Below, piece after piece: positions 5,950 to 6,815 of a DNA stretch of 6,815 nt. Origin of the DNA: an uncultured Intrasporangium sp. GTDB taxonomy: Bacteria; Actinomycetota; Actinomycetes; Actinomycetales; Dermatophilaceae. The stretch covers positions 1 to 6,815 of the forward strand of contig CALMNV010000007.1 in the NCBI GenBank assembly GCA_937873285.1, read 5' to 3'. Made by a program: the position numbers and the translations under genes. Position 1 is the stretch's first letter; each line of letters starts with the position of its first letter. The notes below the pieces were generated by a model. It searched no databases. It saw only the letters and a program-made list of their open reading frames with translations, and had not been told where the DNA came from.

Positions 5950-6815
5950 GATGCCTCCCCGGCGACGCGGACCCGTGGGTCGATGAGCGAGTAGAGCAGG
6001 TCCACGACGAAGTTGATCACGATGTATGCCGTCGCCGTGAACAGCACGACCGCCTGGATCACCGGGTAGTCCCGCTGGAAGACGGCGTCGATCGTCATCT
6101 TGCCGAACCCGGGAAGGCCGAAGATCTGCTCGGTGACGACGGCTCCCGAGATGAGGCCGCCGAGCTGGAGGCCGACGATCGTCACCACGACGATGAGGCT
6201 GTTGCGCAGGGCGTGCCGGCCGATGATGGTGCCGGACCGCAGACCCTTGGCCCGGGCGGTGCGCACGTAGTCCGTCGACAGCGCGTCGAGCATGGCGGAG
6301 CGGGTCTGGCGCATGATGACGGCCGACAGGCCGGTGCCGAGGATGACCGCGGGGAGCACGATGTGGCGCAGGTTGCCGACGAGGTCCTCCCGGATGGGCA
6401 CGAAGCCAGACGCCGGGAACAGGCCCGTGGCGACGGACAGGTAGAGGATCGCCACCAGGCCCAGCCAGAAGTGCGGCACCGAGAGGCCCAGCAGGGCGAA
6501 GGCGTTGGCCACCCACTCCATCGGGCGGCCCCGTCGCACGGCCGCGACCACACCGGCCCCGACCCCCACGACGACCGCGATGGCGATGGCGAGGACTGAC
6601 AGCTCGAGTGTGACCGGGATGGCGGTCCGCAGCATGGCGCTCACCGGCTCTCCCGTGCGGATGGAGGTGCCGAGGTCTCCCTGCACCGCCCGCGTGACGA
6701 AGCGCCAGAACTGCACCAGGAGCGACTGGTCGAGGCCGTACTCGAGCCGGATGGCCGCGAGGGCGTCGGGGGTCCGGTCCTCGCCCGCGAGGGCGAGCCG
6801 CTCGCGGAGGGCGAG
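5946..6815 (-). CDS. Oligopeptide/dipeptide-type ABC importer permease (OppB/DppB-like), 5' end missing
   Basis: The gene runs off the right edge, and 289 residues plus the stop are visible. The first visible residues, LALRERLALAGEDRTP, then the stretch ending in LEYGLDQSLLVQFWRFV, match the region just after the first membrane helix in OppB proteins. About 30-45 residues with that helix are therefore missing. The BPD_transp_1 core follows. Counting from the window edge, membrane segments are near 64-93, 101-128, 147-168, 204-226 and 251-277. The EAA loop DYVRTARAKGL (182-192) and RHALRNS (200-206) are canonical, and the LPGFGKM motif (234-240) and the DPRVRV end (279-284) are typical. It pairs with the next gene to form the channel. 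A GTG at 6716 could be mistaken for its start, but homologous sequence continues upstream without a stop. A substrate-binding protein is expected upstream but cannot be seen. Confidence 0.94.
   Translation of the reverse strand, partial: LALRERLALAGEDRTPDALAAIRLEYGLDQSLLVQFWRFVTRAVQGDLGTSIRTGEPVSAMLRTAIPVTLELSVLAIAIAVVVGVGAGVVAAVRRGRPMEWVANAFALLGLSVPHFWLGLVAILYLSVATGLFPASGFVPIREDLVGNLRHIVLPAVILGTGLSAVIMRQTRSAMLDALSTDYVRTARAKGLRSGTIIGRHALRNSLIVVVTIVGLQLGGLISGAVVTEQIFGLPGFGKMTIDAVFQRDYPVIQAVVLFTATAYIVINFVVDLLYSLIDPRVRVAGEAS

Noticed and set aside
5950..6516. Longer start for the OppC-like permease at 6516
   Set aside because: The added part is a shadow of the OppB-like gene and is not membrane-protein-like. 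The GTG at 5949 gives a normal-length permease and the same overlap style as the other junctions.
6714..6716. GTG as the start of the OppB-like gene
   Set aside because: The frame stays open to the window edge, and the residues before it (RLEYGLDQSLL) match the conserved OppB region, so this GTG is an internal valine codon.

Overview
The window is very GC-rich (by eye about 70%). Third codon positions are mostly G or C, ribosome-binding sites are AAGG/AGGA-like, and genes are packed with 4-base start/stop overlaps. This suggests an actinobacterium; the order Micrococcales (for example an Intrasporangiaceae/Dermatophilaceae-like organism) is plausible, but that is inference.

Layout from left to right. 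A complete tRNA-His (GTG anticodon, CCA encoded) lies on the minus strand at 41-116. A 312-base non-coding stretch follows (118-429). It holds an 8-bp hairpin just upstream of the tRNA, a nested inverted-repeat structure at 245-325, and a perfect 10-bp palindrome, TCGTATACGA, that looks like an operator. Next, on the plus strand, is a GntR-family regulator with an FCD ligand/metal domain (430-1227). The rest of the window (1165-6815) is one minus-strand operon, read right to left: oppB-like permease (5' end outside the window), oppC-like permease, oppD-like ATPase, oppF-like ATPase, and a gamma-glutamyltransferase-family (GGT-family) Ntn-hydrolase. Each of the four junctions is a 4-base ATGA or GTGA overlap, so the five genes are very probably co-transcribed and translationally coupled.

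How it may work. The four transporter genes build the membrane and ATPase parts of a peptide/nickel-type ABC importer. The substrate-binding protein is not in the window and may lie upstream, past the right edge. The last gene encodes an amide-cleaving enzyme without a signal peptide, so the imported compound is probably cleaved in the cytoplasm. The enzyme keeps the GGT-fold catalytic threonine and GSPGG motif. By my hand alignment to E. coli GGT, most residues that hold the alpha-amino and alpha-carboxyl groups of a gamma-glutamyl substrate are changed, so the true substrate is probably a different amide or N-acyl compound. The FCD regulator converges on the operon, and the two 3' ends overlap by 63 bases. 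It is a candidate sensor for the imported compound, but its control of the operon is inferred only from proximity.

The most unusual features are the nested, alternatively pairing inverted repeats upstream of the regulator, the altered substrate pocket of the GGT-family enzyme, and an apparent excess of the heptamer GTATGCC/GGCATAC.
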